A stretch of 64,000 nt of DNA from Vampirovibrio chlorellavorus (GCA_001858525.1 LAPX01000008.1:1-64000); one strand, 5' to 3'. Numbered from the stretch's first letter, positions 42,729 to 53,654 are shown. Numbers and translations are program-made. Notes: generated by a model from the sequence alone, not told the origin.

Positions 42729-44105
42729 ATGCCGCCAGGAATTCTAACACCCCCCGCCCAGGAAAAACGCAATGTTACAGGCATCAAGCCACTGATCGAT
42801 CCGGATGCCTGGAAACAGAAAAATTTCTGGCAATTACTCAATATCAGTGTGGGCTTTTTGGGAATTCAATTCGCCTGGGCCATCCAGAACGGACAAATGG
42901 GCCCCTTGCTGGAGCGTCTGGGCTCCGATCCGCAAATGCTGGGCCTGATTAATTGCGCAGGCCCGGTGACCGGCGTACTGGTTCAACCCATTGTGGGCGC
43001 CCTGAGTGATCGTTGCGGACTGCCCATGGGCCGCCGTCGTCCCTTTTTACTGCTGGGTGCCATTCTGACTGTCATCTCCCTGGTGCTGATGCCCAACGTT
43101 TCCGCCCTGTGGATGGCCGCTGTTTTACTGTGGGTTCTGGATGCCAGTATCAACATTACCCAGGGGCCCTATCGTTCCCTGGTGCCGGATGTAGTTCATC
43201 CCAGCCAGCAAGCCACCGCTTATTCCATGATGAGTTTTACCATTGGTCTGGGCTCGGTAGCCGCCTTCGTCATTGCCGCCCAATTCCCCAACTTGCAGGG
43301 GCTGTTCTACCTGGGGGCCGGGGCCATGTTACTGGCCATGCTGTGGACCAGTCTGACCACCCCGGAACAACCGCCGGTGGGCATCCAGTACAGCTCCGCT
43401 GAAGCCAGTTCTGGGCCACAGGATAATTTTCTGGTCGGAACGCTCAAGTCCATCGCCAGTATGCCCAAAGAAGGCCTCAAACTCTGTCTGGCCCACAGCC
43501 TAACCTGGTTTGGCCTGATGTGCCTGTTCACCTTCTTCTCCGTCTATGTGCCACACCATATCTTCGGGGCCACCGATCCCCAAAGCGCCCGCTATGCGGA
43601 AGGCGTGCAACTGGTGCAAATCGGATACGCCATTTTGAATGGGGTCTGTTTTATCTTTTCCATGTTTATTGGCAAACTCTGCGGTCTCAGCTCCAAAAAA
43701 GCGGTGCACTCGCTGGGTCTACTGTGTATGGCCGGAAGTTTCCTCTCCATGTGGTTCATTCACTCCCCGCTAGAAATCATGATCGCCATGGGCCTCATTG
43801 GTATCGGCTGGGCCACCACGTTGTCCATTCCCTTTGCCCTCTTGTCGGATCACCTGCCCAAGGGCAAGGAAGGGGTCATGATGGGCACCTTCAACATCTT
43901 TATCGCCGCCCCCGGTGTGGTCAGTAACCTGCTGGTGGGTAAACTGGTGCACGATTACTTCAATGACAACGTGGCCGTGGCCTTGATTATTGGCGGCATC
44001 GCTATGATTGCAGCCACCCTGATGCTGCAAACGGTCAAAGAACGCAAAACGCTGGCCGCTGTGGAGCCTCATCCCCATCCCGAAGATGCCTTGCTGGGCA
44101 GCTAA
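42729..44105 (+). CDS. Sugar transporter of the MFS/GPH (sucrose/SLC45-like) type
   Basis: A 458-residue protein with 12 predicted membrane helices. IQFAWAIQNGQMGPLLERLG in helix 1, LVQPIVGALSDRCGLPMGRRRPFLLLG at helices 2-3 (split here by the motif RRRPF) and NITQGPYRSLVPDV in helix 5 match plant sucrose/SLC45-type carriers. It probably moves sucrose, maltose or another oligosaccharide with protons or cations. The location after the giant GH13-like gene, 256 nt away, links it to the alpha-glucan locus. AAGGAA lies upstream of the start. Confidence 0.82.
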   Translation: MPPGILTPPAQEKRNVTGIKPLIDPDAWKQKNFWQLLNISVGFLGIQFAWAIQNGQMGPLLERLGSDPQMLGLINCAGPVTGVLVQPIVGALSDRCGLPMGRRRPFLLLGAILTVISLVLMPNVSALWMAAVLLWVLDASINITQGPYRSLVPDVVHPSQQATAYSMMSFTIGLGSVAAFVIAAQFPNLQGLFYLGAGAMLLAMLWTSLTTPEQPPVGIQYSSAEASSGPQDNFLVGTLKSIASMPKEGLKLCLAHSLTWFGLMCLFTFFSVYVPHHIFGATDPQSARYAEGVQLVQIGYAILNGVCFIFSMFIGKLCGLSSKKAVHSLGLLCMAGSFLSMWFIHSPLEIMIAMGLIGIGWATTLSIPFALLSDHLPKGKEGVMMGTFNIFIAAPGVVSNLLVGKLVHDYFNDNVAVALIIGGIAMIAATLMLQTVKERKTLAAVEPHPHPEDALLGS

Positions 44106-44288
44106 GCCTTGAAAAAATCGCAAAAACTCAATACCTTACAGTGTCTCCCGGCAGTGATGGGTAGCTCATCCACACAAAATTGCTGACGAACTGTAAATTA
44201 CTGGCCCTAAAAAGGCAGGCTTCCGCTCTGTGCTGTTTTATATTTATAATAAGTCCCTCGTCCCCATAACCTGAGTAAACCCAGCCCA

Positions 44289-46238
44289 ATGCTACAACTG
44301 TCAGGCGTCACCAAAACCTTTGCCGGAGAACCCCTATTTGAAAATATCACCCTGCAAGTCCGGCAAGATAGCCGACTAGGGCTCGTCGGCCGAAATGGCT
44401 GCGGTAAATCCACGCTGCTCAAGCTTATGATGGGCATCTACCAGCCCGATGGCGGCAACGTTAGTCATGGCTACGGTTGCCACGTCAATTACCTCTCCCA
44501 GGAGCCTCAACTGACTCCCGGCCTGACTTTATACGAGGAAATGAAGCAGGTTTACGCGGTGGTGGATACCCTGCGGGCCGAGGAAACTCGCATTCTGGAG
44601 AGCCTGGAGCATTTATCCGGCGATGAACAGGTGGAAGCCATCACCCGGCTTTGTGACGTACAAGAGCAAGTCAACCGATTTGATTTAGACACATTAGACA
44701 GCCGCATTGGTCGTTTACTGCAAGATTTGGGCTTCAATCAGAATGATTATGAGCGTAAAACCGATGATTTCAGCGGTGGCTGGCGCATGCGTATCAACCT
44801 GGCCAAAGTTCTGCTGGAAGGCGCCGACATTTTGCTGCTGGACGAGCCCACCAACCACCTCGATCTAGAATCCTGCGAATGGCTGGAACAGTTCCTCAAG
44901 GGCTATCCGGGCGGTATTGTGCTGGTCTCTCACGATCGCCGTTTTTTGAATGAAGTCTGTACCGAAATTGCCGAAGTGGAACTGGGCGGCGTCACCGTCT
45001 GGACCGGCAACTACAGCGATTTTCAGCGTCAAAAAGCAGATCTGATCGAGCGCACCCAGTCCGCTTACGATCGCCAACAAAAAGAAATCGCCAAGCAAAC
45101 CGCTTTTGTGGAACGCTTCAAGGCCAGCGCCAACCGCAGCACCCAGGCCAAAAGCCGGGAGCGTCAACTGGCCAAACTGGAACGGGTGGAAACCATCCAG
45201 ACCGATCAAAGCCGCATGAGCGTTAAATTCCCCCCGCCCCAACCCAGTGGCCGGGAAGTTATTAGCCTGCGCGATCTCAAAAAATCGTTTGAGAACAAAC
45301 ATTTATTCAAAGGGCTGGAAGGCGATATTGAGCGCAACCAGCGTATTTTCCTCCTCGGGGAGAACGGCTGCGGCAAAACCACCTTGTTCCGGCTACTGCT
45401 GGGCCTGGAAGAACCCACCACGGGCACCATCGAGAAGGGTTACAACGTCAAGCTGGGCTACTTCTCCCAAAACCAGCTGGAAACCCTGGACGCCAAGAAA
45501 TCTCCCTTTGATACCCTGCACGAAACCGCCCCCCTGATGACGCACACCGAAGTCCGCAGCTTGCTGGCCCGCTTTTTGTTCAGTGGTGATGAGGTGTTCA
45601 AGCCCGTGGAAGTCCTGAGCGGGGGCGAAAAAAGCAAGCTGGCCATTGCCAAGCTCATGTTGACCGGCCCCAACACCCTGCTGCTGGATGAACCCACCAA
45701 CCACATGGACATTCCGGCCAAGGAAGTGCTGGCCGAAGCTTTTAAAGAGTTTGAAGGCACCATCTTGTGCATCTCCCACGATCGATTTTTCATTCAGGAG
45801 CTGGCCACCCACATTTGGGAGATCTACGAAGGTCATCTCATCCAGTATGCGGGCGACTACGACTACTACCTGTTCAAACGGGACGAGCTACGGGCCAAAA
45901 CGTTGGAGGCCGCAGCCAGCAAGGCCGCTCGGGACTCCAAGAAAATAACGTCAGTGGCCATTGGCCCCAGCCCCACCAACAAGGGCAGCCAACCAAGCCC
46001 CCTGCAAGCCCGCAAGGAAATCGAAAAAAAGCTGACCCGGCAAGAAAAGGACATTCTGCGTCTGGAAGAAGCCATTGCCGCCTTGGAGACCCAACTCTCT
46101 GATCCGGCCATCCAGCAGGATTTTCAAAAGCTGCAAGCCCTCAGTGAATCGCTGGAAAGCCAAAAAACAACGCTGGAAAAAGCCAACACCGAGTGGGAAG
46201 AACTCACCGCAGCGCTGTTGGCCCAGCCCTCCCCCTAA
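44289..46238 (+). CDS. ABC-F family ATPase
   Basis: Two ABC cassettes without membrane segments. The first has GRNGCGKSTLLKLMMG, SGGWRMRINLAKVLL and LLLDEPTNHLD. The second has GENGCGKTTLFRLLLG, SGGEKSKLAIAKLML and LLLDEPTNHMD. The linker has the ABC-F P-site tRNA interaction motif pattern (KASANRSTQAKSRERQLAKL). A C-terminal coiled coil (KKLTRQEKDILRLEEAIAAL) is like YheS/Uup. Such proteins rescue stalled ribosomes or protect them from antibiotics. It is monocistronic, 125 nt ahead of BipA. Confidence 0.93.
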   Translation: MLQLSGVTKTFAGEPLFENITLQVRQDSRLGLVGRNGCGKSTLLKLMMGIYQPDGGNVSHGYGCHVNYLSQEPQLTPGLTLYEEMKQVYAVVDTLRAEETRILESLEHLSGDEQVEAITRLCDVQEQVNRFDLDTLDSRIGRLLQDLGFNQNDYERKTDDFSGGWRMRINLAKVLLEGADILLLDEPTNHLDLESCEWLEQFLKGYPGGIVLVSHDRRFLNEVCTEIAEVELGGVTVWTGNYSDFQRQKADLIERTQSAYDRQQKEIAKQTAFVERFKASANRSTQAKSRERQLAKLERVETIQTDQSRMSVKFPPPQPSGREVISLRDLKKSFENKHLFKGLEGDIERNQRIFLLGENGCGKTTLFRLLLGLEEPTTGTIEKGYNVKLGYFSQNQLETLDAKKSPFDTLHETAPLMTHTEVRSLLARFLFSGDEVFKPVEVLSGGEKSKLAIAKLMLTGPNTLLLDEPTNHMDIPAKEVLAEAFKEFEGTILCISHDRFFIQELATHIWEIYEGHLIQYAGDYDYYLFKRDELRAKTLEAAASKAARDSKKITSVAIGPSPTNKGSQPSPLQARKEIEKKLTRQEKDILRLEEAIAALETQLSDPAIQQDFQKLQALSESLESQKTTLEKANTEWEELTAALLAQPSP

Positions 46239-46363
46239 CTGTCCCCATGCGCCCGACAATTGACACTCACACTGGGTCGGGTCAAAATGAAGCGTTAACA
46301 GAAAAGTAAAATCGGATTACCGCACACATCCCCACCCACACTTGTCACCGACACAGGATTACT

Positions 46364-48199
46364 ATGACTTCTGAAACCGCCACCGCACCCCAAATTTTAA
46401 ACGATCGCATCCGTAACATTGCCATCATCGCCCACGTTGACCACGGCAAAACCACGCTAGTGGACAGCATGTTCCGCCAAAGCGGCATCTTACGGGAAAA
46501 CGAGCAACTGGCCGAGCGTGCCATGGACAGCCACGATCTGGAAAAAGAACGGGGCATCACCATTCTGGCCAAAAACACGGCCATCCCTTACGGCGATTAC
46601 AAGGTCAACATCCTGGACACCCCGGGTCACGCGGACTTCTCCGGTGAAGTAGAGCGGGTACTGACCATGGTAGACGGTGCATTGCTGATTGTAGACGCCG
46701 TGGAAGGCCCCATGCCCCAGACCCGCTTTGTATTGCGTAAGGCCCTGGAACTGGGTTTAACCATCGTATTGGTCATCAACAAAGTGGATCGGGCCGCCTC
46801 TGACCCGGATCGGGCCATTGATAAAGTAGTGGATCTCTTTATCGAACTGGGCGCCGACGAGCACCAGCTGGATTTCCCGGTGGTATACGCCAGCGGCTTG
46901 GCCGGTACTTCCGCCTTGACTATGGAAGAACCGCTGGAAGTCGGGAAACACGACCTGAAGCCTTTGATGGAAACCATTATCAACCGCATCCAGCCCCCGC
47001 CCGGCGACAAAGACGCCAGCTTGCAATTGCAGGTGTCCACGCTGGATTACAACGACTACCTGGGCCGTATCGTCATTGGCCGCATCACCCGAGGCCAAAT
47101 TAAGACTGGGCAAACCGTCAGTCTGTTCCAGCGGGATGGCAAGTTGAGCCAGCACCGGGTTTCCAAGCTATTTGGATTCCAAGGATTGAAGCGCATTGAG
47201 ATTGAACAGTCTGAAGCCGGGGATATCGTGGCCGTAGCAGGCATCCCGGAAGTTCAAATCGGGGAAACACTGACCGACCCAAACAATCCGGAAGCATTGC
47301 CGCTGATTAGCATTGAAGAACCGACCCTGAAGATGACCTTCTCGGTCAACAACAGCCCTTTGGCCGGACGGGAAGGCAAATTCGTCACCTCCCGCCAGTT
47401 GAAAGACCGCCTGTGGAAAGAAGTAAAGAGCAATATCAGCTTGCGAGTTGAAGAAGGCTCCACCACCGATAGCTTTGTGGTCAGTGGCCGTGGCGAATTG
47501 CACCTGAGTATTCTGATTGAGACCATGCGCCGGGAAGGCTACGAGTTCCAGGTCTCCAAGCCGGAAGTACTAACCAAGACCGTTGAGGGTCAAGTGCAAG
47601 AGCCCTTTGAAGATCTGATCTTTGATGTGCCCGATGAAATGACCGGCAGCTGCATTGAAAAACTCTGCCAGCGCAAAGGCGAATTGCGCCACATGGAAAA
47701 CTCCGGTGGCCGCACCGTGGTGGAATTCAAAATCCCATCTCGCGGTCTGCTGGGCTTCCGCAGCGAATTCATCCGCATGACCAAGGGTCAGGGCATGATG
47801 ACCCACGCCTTCAGCGAATTTCGTCCCTGGGTAGGAGAAATTGGCAGCACCCGGAACGGTGTACTAGTCGCCAGCGAACCGGGCGAAACCACTGCTTACG
47901 CTCTGAAAGGCGTGGAAGATCGGGGCATATTCTTCGTCAAACCTCGTCAAACCGTTTACAAGGGCATGATCGTGGGCGAAAACAACCGCCCTCAAGATCT
48001 GGTGCTGAACGTGTGCAGAACCAAAAAGCTGACCAACATGCGCTCCGCCGGGGCCGATGTACTGGAAGTCTTGCAAACCCCAGTGGATGTGACCCTGGAG
48101 TTTGGTCTGGATTACATCGAAAACGATGAACTGATGGAAGTGACCCCTCAGAACATCCGCTTGCGCAAAGAAAATTTAGAGTTCAAGCGCTCCACATAA
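46364..48199 (+). CDS. typA: Ribosome-associated GTPase BipA/TypA
   Basis: A 611-residue translational GTPase. G-motifs are [31 protein letters not shown] and the later YASGLAG. Domains II, III and V follow as in EF-G; the BipA-specific C-terminal domain includes [14 protein letters not shown]. It assists 50S assembly, particularly at low temperature or stress. AGGA lies 6 nt before the ATG. A terminator follows. Confidence 0.97.
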   Translation: MTSETATAPQILNDRIRNIAIIAHVDHGKTTLVDSMFRQSGILRENEQLAERAMDSHDLEKERGITILAKNTAIPYGDYKVNILDTPGHADFSGEVERVLTMVDGALLIVDAVEGPMPQTRFVLRKALELGLTIVLVINKVDRAASDPDRAIDKVVDLFIELGADEHQLDFPVVYASGLAGTSALTMEEPLEVGKHDLKPLMETIINRIQPPPGDKDASLQLQVSTLDYNDYLGRIVIGRITRGQIKTGQTVSLFQRDGKLSQHRVSKLFGFQGLKRIEIEQSEAGDIVAVAGIPEVQIGETLTDPNNPEALPLISIEEPTLKMTFSVNNSPLAGREGKFVTSRQLKDRLWKEVKSNISLRVEEGSTTDSFVVSGRGELHLSILIETMRREGYEFQVSKPEVLTKTVEGQVQEPFEDLIFDVPDEMTGSCIEKLCQRKGELRHMENSGGRTVVEFKIPSRGLLGFRSEFIRMTKGQGMMTHAFSEFRPWVGEIGSTRNGVLVASEPGETTAYALKGVEDRGIFFVKPRQTVYKGMIVGENNRPQDLVLNVCRTKKLTNMRSAGADVLEVLQTPVDVTLEFGLDYIENDELMEVTPQNIRLRKENLEFKRST

Positions 48200-48217
48200 C
48201 GCACTGATTCCAAATTT

Positions 48218-48248
48218 AAACCCCGCTTTCAGACCGAGAGCGGGGTTT
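48218..48248. terminator. Terminator between typA and convergent gene
   Basis: A 10-bp stem (AAACCCCGCT with AGCGGGGTTT) and 11-nt loop. The A/T run is short on both sides, yet position fits termination for typA and the convergent gene at 48303. Confidence 0.75.
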
Positions 48249-48302
48249 AAAGCGTTTTAGCCAATCTGCACTCTACAGATTTTTACTCTGCAAATTTCTA
48301 AT

Positions 48303-49010
48303 CTATGGATGCGCAGCCCGCCACAATTGCAAAAACTCGCCAGTGGCCCGTTCTCCAACCAGAGACACCAGCTTGGGTTGCACTAATTCCTGATTCACAC
48401 CCGATTCCAGCTCTTCCAACACGTGCAGCACTTGATGGTTGATGATCTGCTGACGGGCTTTAATCTGCTTTTTGTAGCGGTGTTCCAGATACACGTGGGT
48501 CCCAATGCTCAGCAATGTGACCCCGCTGCCAACTACGCCCATAATGGACGCGCCCTTGCTCTCACGATGACCACCGCCGTGCTCCTCATCGCCACCGCTT
48601 TCAGCCCGGTTCAAAGTCGCCAATCCCGTGACACTCTGGGCCAACCCCAAGCCACTTACGCCCGCAATGCTGGCCAAAAACAGATTGTTGGACACGCCCA
48701 TTTTTTTGACCAAATGCTTCAATTCAGCGTCCCGGCGATAGGCCATGGACAAAATCAGGTTACCCCAGAGGCTGTCGGTCACTTCCGCGTCGGGGTCTTC
48801 ATCGTTATGCAGCAACTGGCCCACTCCGGCGCTGGATCCCTCATGATGCGCCACCAACCGCTCATCCGGACTCAGGGTAATAACCGTCCCCGATTCTTCC
48901 GGCACCGATTCCGCGCCAGCCAAACTGGTACAAACCGGCAGTGCTAAAAAGGCGCTCATCAGGCTTAAAGCCACTGTCCGCCGACCCCATCCCACTATTG
49001 AATGCATCAT
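48303..49010 (-). CDS. Secreted or membrane protein of unknown function
   Basis: A 235-residue protein with a signal peptide (LSLMSAFLALPVCTSLAGA) and two weak hydrophobic segments in the centre (FLASIAGVSGLGLAQ and GVVGSGVTLLSIGTHV) around a His/Glu/Gly-rich loop (ESGGDEEHGGGHRESKG) that could bind metal. The C-terminal 70 residues are helical. AGGA lies about 10 nt before the ATG. It is 136 nt downstream of the RND gene, in the same direction, and may be related to the efflux operon. No family recognised. Confidence 0.6.
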   Translation of the reverse strand: MMHSIVGWGRRTVALSLMSAFLALPVCTSLAGAESVPEESGTVITLSPDERLVAHHEGSSAGVGQLLHNDEDPDAEVTDSLWGNLILSMAYRRDAELKHLVKKMGVSNNLFLASIAGVSGLGLAQSVTGLATLNRAESGGDEEHGGGHRESKGASIMGVVGSGVTLLSIGTHVYLEHRYKKQIKARQQIINHQVLHVLEELESGVNQELVQPKLVSLVGERATGEFLQLWRAAHP

Positions 49011-49146
49011 GAGTGATTATTCCTTCAGATCATTTTCCAGATAATTTATTCCGTAAAATGATCATAATGCAATAATACTGAAATTACAAAATAAAATCTC
49101 AACAGCATCCAATGCCAGGATCAAACAGGTGTCTCCCACCTTTCAA

Positions 49147-52100
49147 TTAGCGGCTGGTGGCTTTACGCAACTGGCGAGTCTTCACAAAATCGTACATTAA
49201 CGGCACCACATAGAGGGTCAGGAAGGTGGCCAGCAACATGCCGCCCACGATCACCGCGCCCAAGGGTTTCCGACCATCCACACCAGCCCCTAGACCAACG
49301 GCAATGGGAATGGCGCCGAAAATAGTAGCAACAGAGGTCATTACAATGGGCCGGAAGCGAATTCGAGAGGCTTCAATAACCGCTTCCCGGGGGGATTTCT
49401 GCGGCTCACGTTCCCGAATCTGGTTGGCGAATTCCACAATCAAAATGCCGTTCTTGGTGACCAAGCCCACCAGCAACACCAGACCAATCTGGCTGTAAAC
49501 GTTGAGGTTGTACTTGACCGGCACCCAATCAGCAAACATAGGAAGCGACTTGAGCAGCATGGGCCCATAAGACAACACAAACAGGGTCAGTACCGCCCCG
49601 GCTACCGCCAACGGTACGGTCAGCATCACGATCAACGGATCACTGAAGCTTTCAAACTGGGCGGCCAGCACCAGAAACACCACCAGTACCGCCAAGCCAA
49701 AGGCAAAGAAAGTGGCCGAATTAGCGTCGAAAAACTCCTTGGCTTCGCCCTTCCAGGCAATGCGCATACCGGGGGTGATTTCCTCTTGCGTAATGCGGCG
49801 CATTTTTTCCAACTCCCCACCCAGGCTGACCCCGGGAATGGGAATAAGCGAGGCACTAATTGTCGCAGCCCGCATCCGGTTGTAGTGGTTTAACTCCTTG
49901 GGGGCCACAGCCTCAGCGTACTCCAGCACGTTGGACAAGGGCACCAGCATGCTATCTCGCCCAGCCACGTAAATGTTAGCCAGCTGATCTGGAGTGGCTC
50001 GCAGCTCAGGCAGGGCCTGCACCATCACATCATAACGCTTGCCGTTATATTGAAAGGTCGATAAGTCCAGACCACCCAGCATAATCTGCATGGTACGGGC
50101 GGTATCCCGCACGGAAACACCCAGCAGCGAAGCTTTCTCACGATTAATTTGCACTTCCAGCTGGGGTTTATTCAGCTTCAAATCGGTGTCCACGTTGACC
50201 ATAAAGGGAACTTCCTTGGCCAAACGCCCGATAATCTTGTTAATCACCCCGTCCAGCTCTTTAATATCGCCATTGGTTTGCACGGCCATTTCGATGGGCT
50301 TCCCGAAGGATTGCACCGGACTAGATGGTGGACTAATGGGGAACACAAAGGCCTCAGGAATACTCAGCAACTGGGGCATCACCATATTCACAATGGTGTC
50401 CTGCTTGAGCTTGCGCTCTTCCTGGGATTGAAGATCCACGAACATAATACCGCTGTTGACCTGACCGGGACCCGTAGCGGCCAAAGCAATGACCGAGAAG
50501 AGATTTTCCACCCCGGGGGTGTTCATGTAAACCCGTTCTGCCTTGCGCACCGCCTTGTCCGTATAGTCCATGGTAGAACCTTCCGGGGAGCTGACAAAAG
50601 TCAGAATAGAGCCCCGATCCTCGGTGGGCAAGAACTCGCGGGGAATCAGGTTGTACAACCCACCGCAAACCACCACCAGAATAGCCACGGCAGAAAAAAC
50701 CAACCACTTCAAATTCATAACGCCTCGCAGGGTGGCTTCAAACAGGTTGGCACAGCCTTCCACAAAGGCATAAAAAGCATCAAGAACCACTTGCAGCGGA
50801 TTCCACCCACCATTGCCCTGTGCATGATCCGCTTTCAACATACGGGCGCACAACATAGGGGTCAGAGACAGAGACACAAAGCCGGAAATCATCACGGAGC
50901 CAGCCACTACAACGGCGAACTCTTTCAAAATCCGGCCCAGCACCCCACCCAAAAAGATAATGGGCAGGAACACGGCCACCAATACGGCAGTAGTGGCGAT
51001 AATGGCGAACCCAATTTCCTCAGTCCCTTTGACGGCAGCCTCCATGGGCTTTTCCCCGTCTTCAATCCGGCGATAAATGTTCTCAAGCACCACGATGGTG
51101 TCATCCACAACCAAGCCGATGGTCAAAGTCAGCCCCAAGAGCGTAATGGTGTTGATGGTGTACCCCAAAAAGTACATGATGGTAAACGTGGTAATCAACG
51201 AGATGGGAATGGAAATAGAAGGAATAAAAGTGGCCTTAAGATTTCGGAGGAAGAAGAAGATAACCAGAACCACCAGCCCAAAGGCCACAAACAGGGATTC
51301 CACTACCTCATCGATAGAGCGCTGAATAAAGATAGAGCTGTCAAAGGCCGATTCCATACTCAAACCGGGCGGTAAGGTCTTGCGGATTTCCTGTACCTTG
51401 GCCTTGACCGCGCGGGCCACATCCAGGGTGTTGGCCTTGGATTGCTTGACAATGCCCAAGCCCACCGCCGGCTGCCCGTTAAAACGCACCAGAGAGCGCT
51501 CATCCTTGGCCCCGATAGCCGCATGTCCAATGTCCGAGAGATAAACCGGCAGCCCGTTCACCCGCTTGATAATGAGTCGGTTAAACTGATCCGGGGTTTT
51601 CAGCTCGCCCTGGGTACGCACGGTAAATTCCCGATTGGTGCTTTCAATGCGGCCAGAAGGAATGTCCACGTTATCGGCCCGCAACGCTTTTTCCACATCC
51701 AGTGCCGAAATCTGACGGGCAGACATCTTGTGGGGATCCAGCCACAGGCGCATGGCGTATTCCCGCTCGCCACCGATAATGACCGAACCCACTCCGTCCA
51801 CGGTTTGCAACTGGTCGGTGATAAAGCGATCGGCGTAATCGGTAATCTGAAGCGGGGAGTAATTTTTACCGTACAAACTGAACCACATAATGGCGCTGGC
51901 ATCGGTATCCTGCTTGGAGATAATGGGCTCCTCGATATCATCGGGCAACTGCCCACGGGCCCGAGACACCCGATCCCGAACGTCCTGAGCGGCCACGTTG
52001 ACGTCCCGCTCCAGCTCAAATTCAACAATAATGTTACTAATGCCTTCACGACTGACCGAGTTGAGGCTGCGAATGCCCTCAATGCCGATCAGCTCATCTT

Positions 52101-52302
52101 CCAGCCGCTCGGTGATGGTACTTTCCATGATCTCGGCACTGGCCCCCGGATACACCGTGGCCACGGAGATAATGGGCGGATCGATGTCTGGATACTCTCG
52201 GACAGAAAGAAACGACAGGCTGACCAGCCCGAAGAGAATCATCAGGACGGAAACAACGGTGGCCAGTACCGGACGCCGAATGGAAATATTGGAAATCCAC
52301 AT
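49147..52302 (-). CDS. RND efflux transporter (HAE1/AcrB type)
   Basis: A 1051-residue inner-membrane pump with 12 predicted helices and two large periplasmic loops. GLVVDDTIVVLENIYRRIE near residue 400 carries the paired Asp residues of the proton relay. ISIRRPVLATVVSVLMIL is the first helix, and PIVMTSVATIFGAIPIA near the end is typical of HAE1 proteins. It exports drugs, detergents or other amphipaths in exchange for protons. It lies 2 nt downstream of the adaptor gene and is the last gene of the tolC-mfp-RND operon. Confidence 0.96.
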   Translation of the reverse strand: MWISNISIRRPVLATVVSVLMILFGLVSLSFLSVREYPDIDPPIISVATVYPGASAEIMESTITERLEDELIGIEGIRSLNSVSREGISNIIVEFELERDVNVAAQDVRDRVSRARGQLPDDIEEPIISKQDTDASAIMWFSLYGKNYSPLQITDYADRFITDQLQTVDGVGSVIIGGEREYAMRLWLDPHKMSARQISALDVEKALRADNVDIPSGRIESTNREFTVRTQGELKTPDQFNRLIIKRVNGLPVYLSDIGHAAIGAKDERSLVRFNGQPAVGLGIVKQSKANTLDVARAVKAKVQEIRKTLPPGLSMESAFDSSIFIQRSIDEVVESLFVAFGLVVLVIFFFLRNLKATFIPSISIPISLITTFTIMYFLGYTINTITLLGLTLTIGLVVDDTIVVLENIYRRIEDGEKPMEAAVKGTEEIGFAIIATTAVLVAVFLPIIFLGGVLGRILKEFAVVVAGSVMISGFVSLSLTPMLCARMLKADHAQGNGGWNPLQVVLDAFYAFVEGCANLFEATLRGVMNLKWLVFSAVAILVVVCGGLYNLIPREFLPTEDRGSILTFVSSPEGSTMDYTDKAVRKAERVYMNTPGVENLFSVIALAATGPGQVNSGIMFVDLQSQEERKLKQDTIVNMVMPQLLSIPEAFVFPISPPSSPVQSFGKPIEMAVQTNGDIKELDGVINKIIGRLAKEVPFMVNVDTDLKLNKPQLEVQINREKASLLGVSVRDTARTMQIMLGGLDLSTFQYNGKRYDVMVQALPELRATPDQLANIYVAGRDSMLVPLSNVLEYAEAVAPKELNHYNRMRAATISASLIPIPGVSLGGELEKMRRITQEEITPGMRIAWKGEAKEFFDANSATFFAFGLAVLVVFLVLAAQFESFSDPLIVMLTVPLAVAGAVLTLFVLSYGPMLLKSLPMFADWVPVKYNLNVYSQIGLVLLVGLVTKNGILIVEFANQIREREPQKSPREAVIEASRIRFRPIVMTSVATIFGAIPIAVGLGAGVDGRKPLGAVIVGGMLLATFLTLYVVPLMYDFVKTRQLRKATSR

Positions 52303-52304
52303 GG

Positions 52305-53654
52305 CTAGTTTCCTTTCGTACCGGCGCCACTGGGAGGAGCAGGATCAGGATTCACCGGAAGATTGTCGCTGACCTTTTGCAAGCCGCTGACAATAACCCG
52401 ATCGCCGGGACGCAGGCCGCTGACCACTTGTACCTTGCCCGCTTCCCGGTAACCGACGGACACTTCCTGCAAATGCGCCACATCAACCGGTTCAGCAGGC
52501 TTTGCAGACTTTTCCTCCGCTTTAGCAGGCGCTTTTTCTTTTCCTGCCTCGGTGCGGGGCTGATACATCTCGTGTCTAATGATATAAACAAAGGTCTTTT
52601 CACCCTGAGGCACTATGGCCTCTTCGGGAATGACCACCGCATCGGGAATCACCCCCAAAGCGAGTGAGACATCACCCAGCAAGCCGTCCTTCAAGCCCGG
52701 CGCCGAAGGCAGCAAGGCCTTTACCTTCACGGTGTGGGCATCCGGATCTACCACCGGGTCCACAAAATTGACCTGGCCGGTCACCGTCTTGCCACCCAGG
52801 CCCTCAAATTTAACACTCACGGGCAAACCCAGCTTAAGTTGACTGAGATAGCGCTCTGGCACAGTGAAAGCAATGCGAAATACCGAATTGTCCACCAGCG
52901 TCATTAGCTTTTCGGTGGGGGCTACATAATCCCCCAAATCCACGTATTTTGTGCCCACAATACCGGAAAAAGGCGCCCGTACCACGGTCTCTCCGGCCAA
53001 AGCCAGATTGTAATGATAACTGGAACGAGACTGAGCCAATGAGGAAGTGGCTTGAGAGGCCTGGGCTTTGGCCGCGTTCAGTTGCTGCAAAGCGGCCTGA
53101 TACTCGGAGGCAGCCGTTTGAAACGCGGTGCGCTTCTGCTCCAGTTCCAGCTGGGAAACAAAATCTTCCTGATACAACTGCTCATAGCGGGCCAATTCGG
53201 ATTTGGTCAATTGCCACTTAACCCGGGTGCTTTCGGCCATCGCCTGATACTGACTAATGCCAGCCTGCTGCTGTTCCACACTGCCTTGAGAGGCGGCAAT
53301 CCCTGCGGCGGCCTGCTGCACCTGAGCCAGCTGCTTGTCCGCCTTGAAACGAATTAAAACCTGACCCAATCTGACCGCATCGCCTTCTCTCACCAGAATA
53401 TGACTGACGATGGCTGGCGTTTCCGTATTTAAATCAATGCGATTGTTGGCCTCCAGAGTGCCAGTGGCCGCATAATTCACCGTCCAGGGGAGCTGAGCCG
53501 CACGGGTGGTTTCCACAACCGGGGGAGGCATTTGCCAGCCGCCACCGCCCCCGGCACAACCAGCCAGAGAAACAGAAACGGACAAAACCAAACTAGCGAC
53601 TAACAGCGAGTTCTGGAAACCCTTACGGGGACTTAATGTTTTGTGTAAATGCAT
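52305..53654 (-). CDS. Efflux adaptor lipoprotein (membrane fusion protein)
   Basis: A 449-residue AcrA-like protein. The lipobox SLAGC has its Cys at residue 33, so the mature protein is anchored as lipoprotein. A lipoyl/barrel-sandwich half (TPAIVSHILVREGDAVRLGQ) precedes the coiled-coil hairpin (about 105-215). The returning half has VRAPFSGIVGTKYVDLGDYV, followed by beta-barrel and membrane-proximal domains. A Lys/Glu/Ala-rich insertion lies near 370-400. It overlaps the upstream TolC gene by 32 nt. Confidence 0.95.
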   Translation of the reverse strand: MHLHKTLSPRKGFQNSLLVASLVLSVSVSLAGCAGGGGGWQMPPPVVETTRAAQLPWTVNYAATGTLEANNRIDLNTETPAIVSHILVREGDAVRLGQVLIRFKADKQLAQVQQAAAGIAASQGSVEQQQAGISQYQAMAESTRVKWQLTKSELARYEQLYQEDFVSQLELEQKRTAFQTAASEYQAALQQLNAAKAQASQATSSLAQSRSSYHYNLALAGETVVRAPFSGIVGTKYVDLGDYVAPTEKLMTLVDNSVFRIAFTVPERYLSQLKLGLPVSVKFEGLGGKTVTGQVNFVDPVVDPDAHTVKVKALLPSAPGLKDGLLGDVSLALGVIPDAVVIPEEAIVPQGEKTFVYIIRHEMYQPRTEAGKEKAPAKAEEKSAKPAEPVDVAHLQEVSVGYREAGKVQVVSGLRPGDRVIVSGLQKVSDNLPVNPDPAPPSGAGTKGN

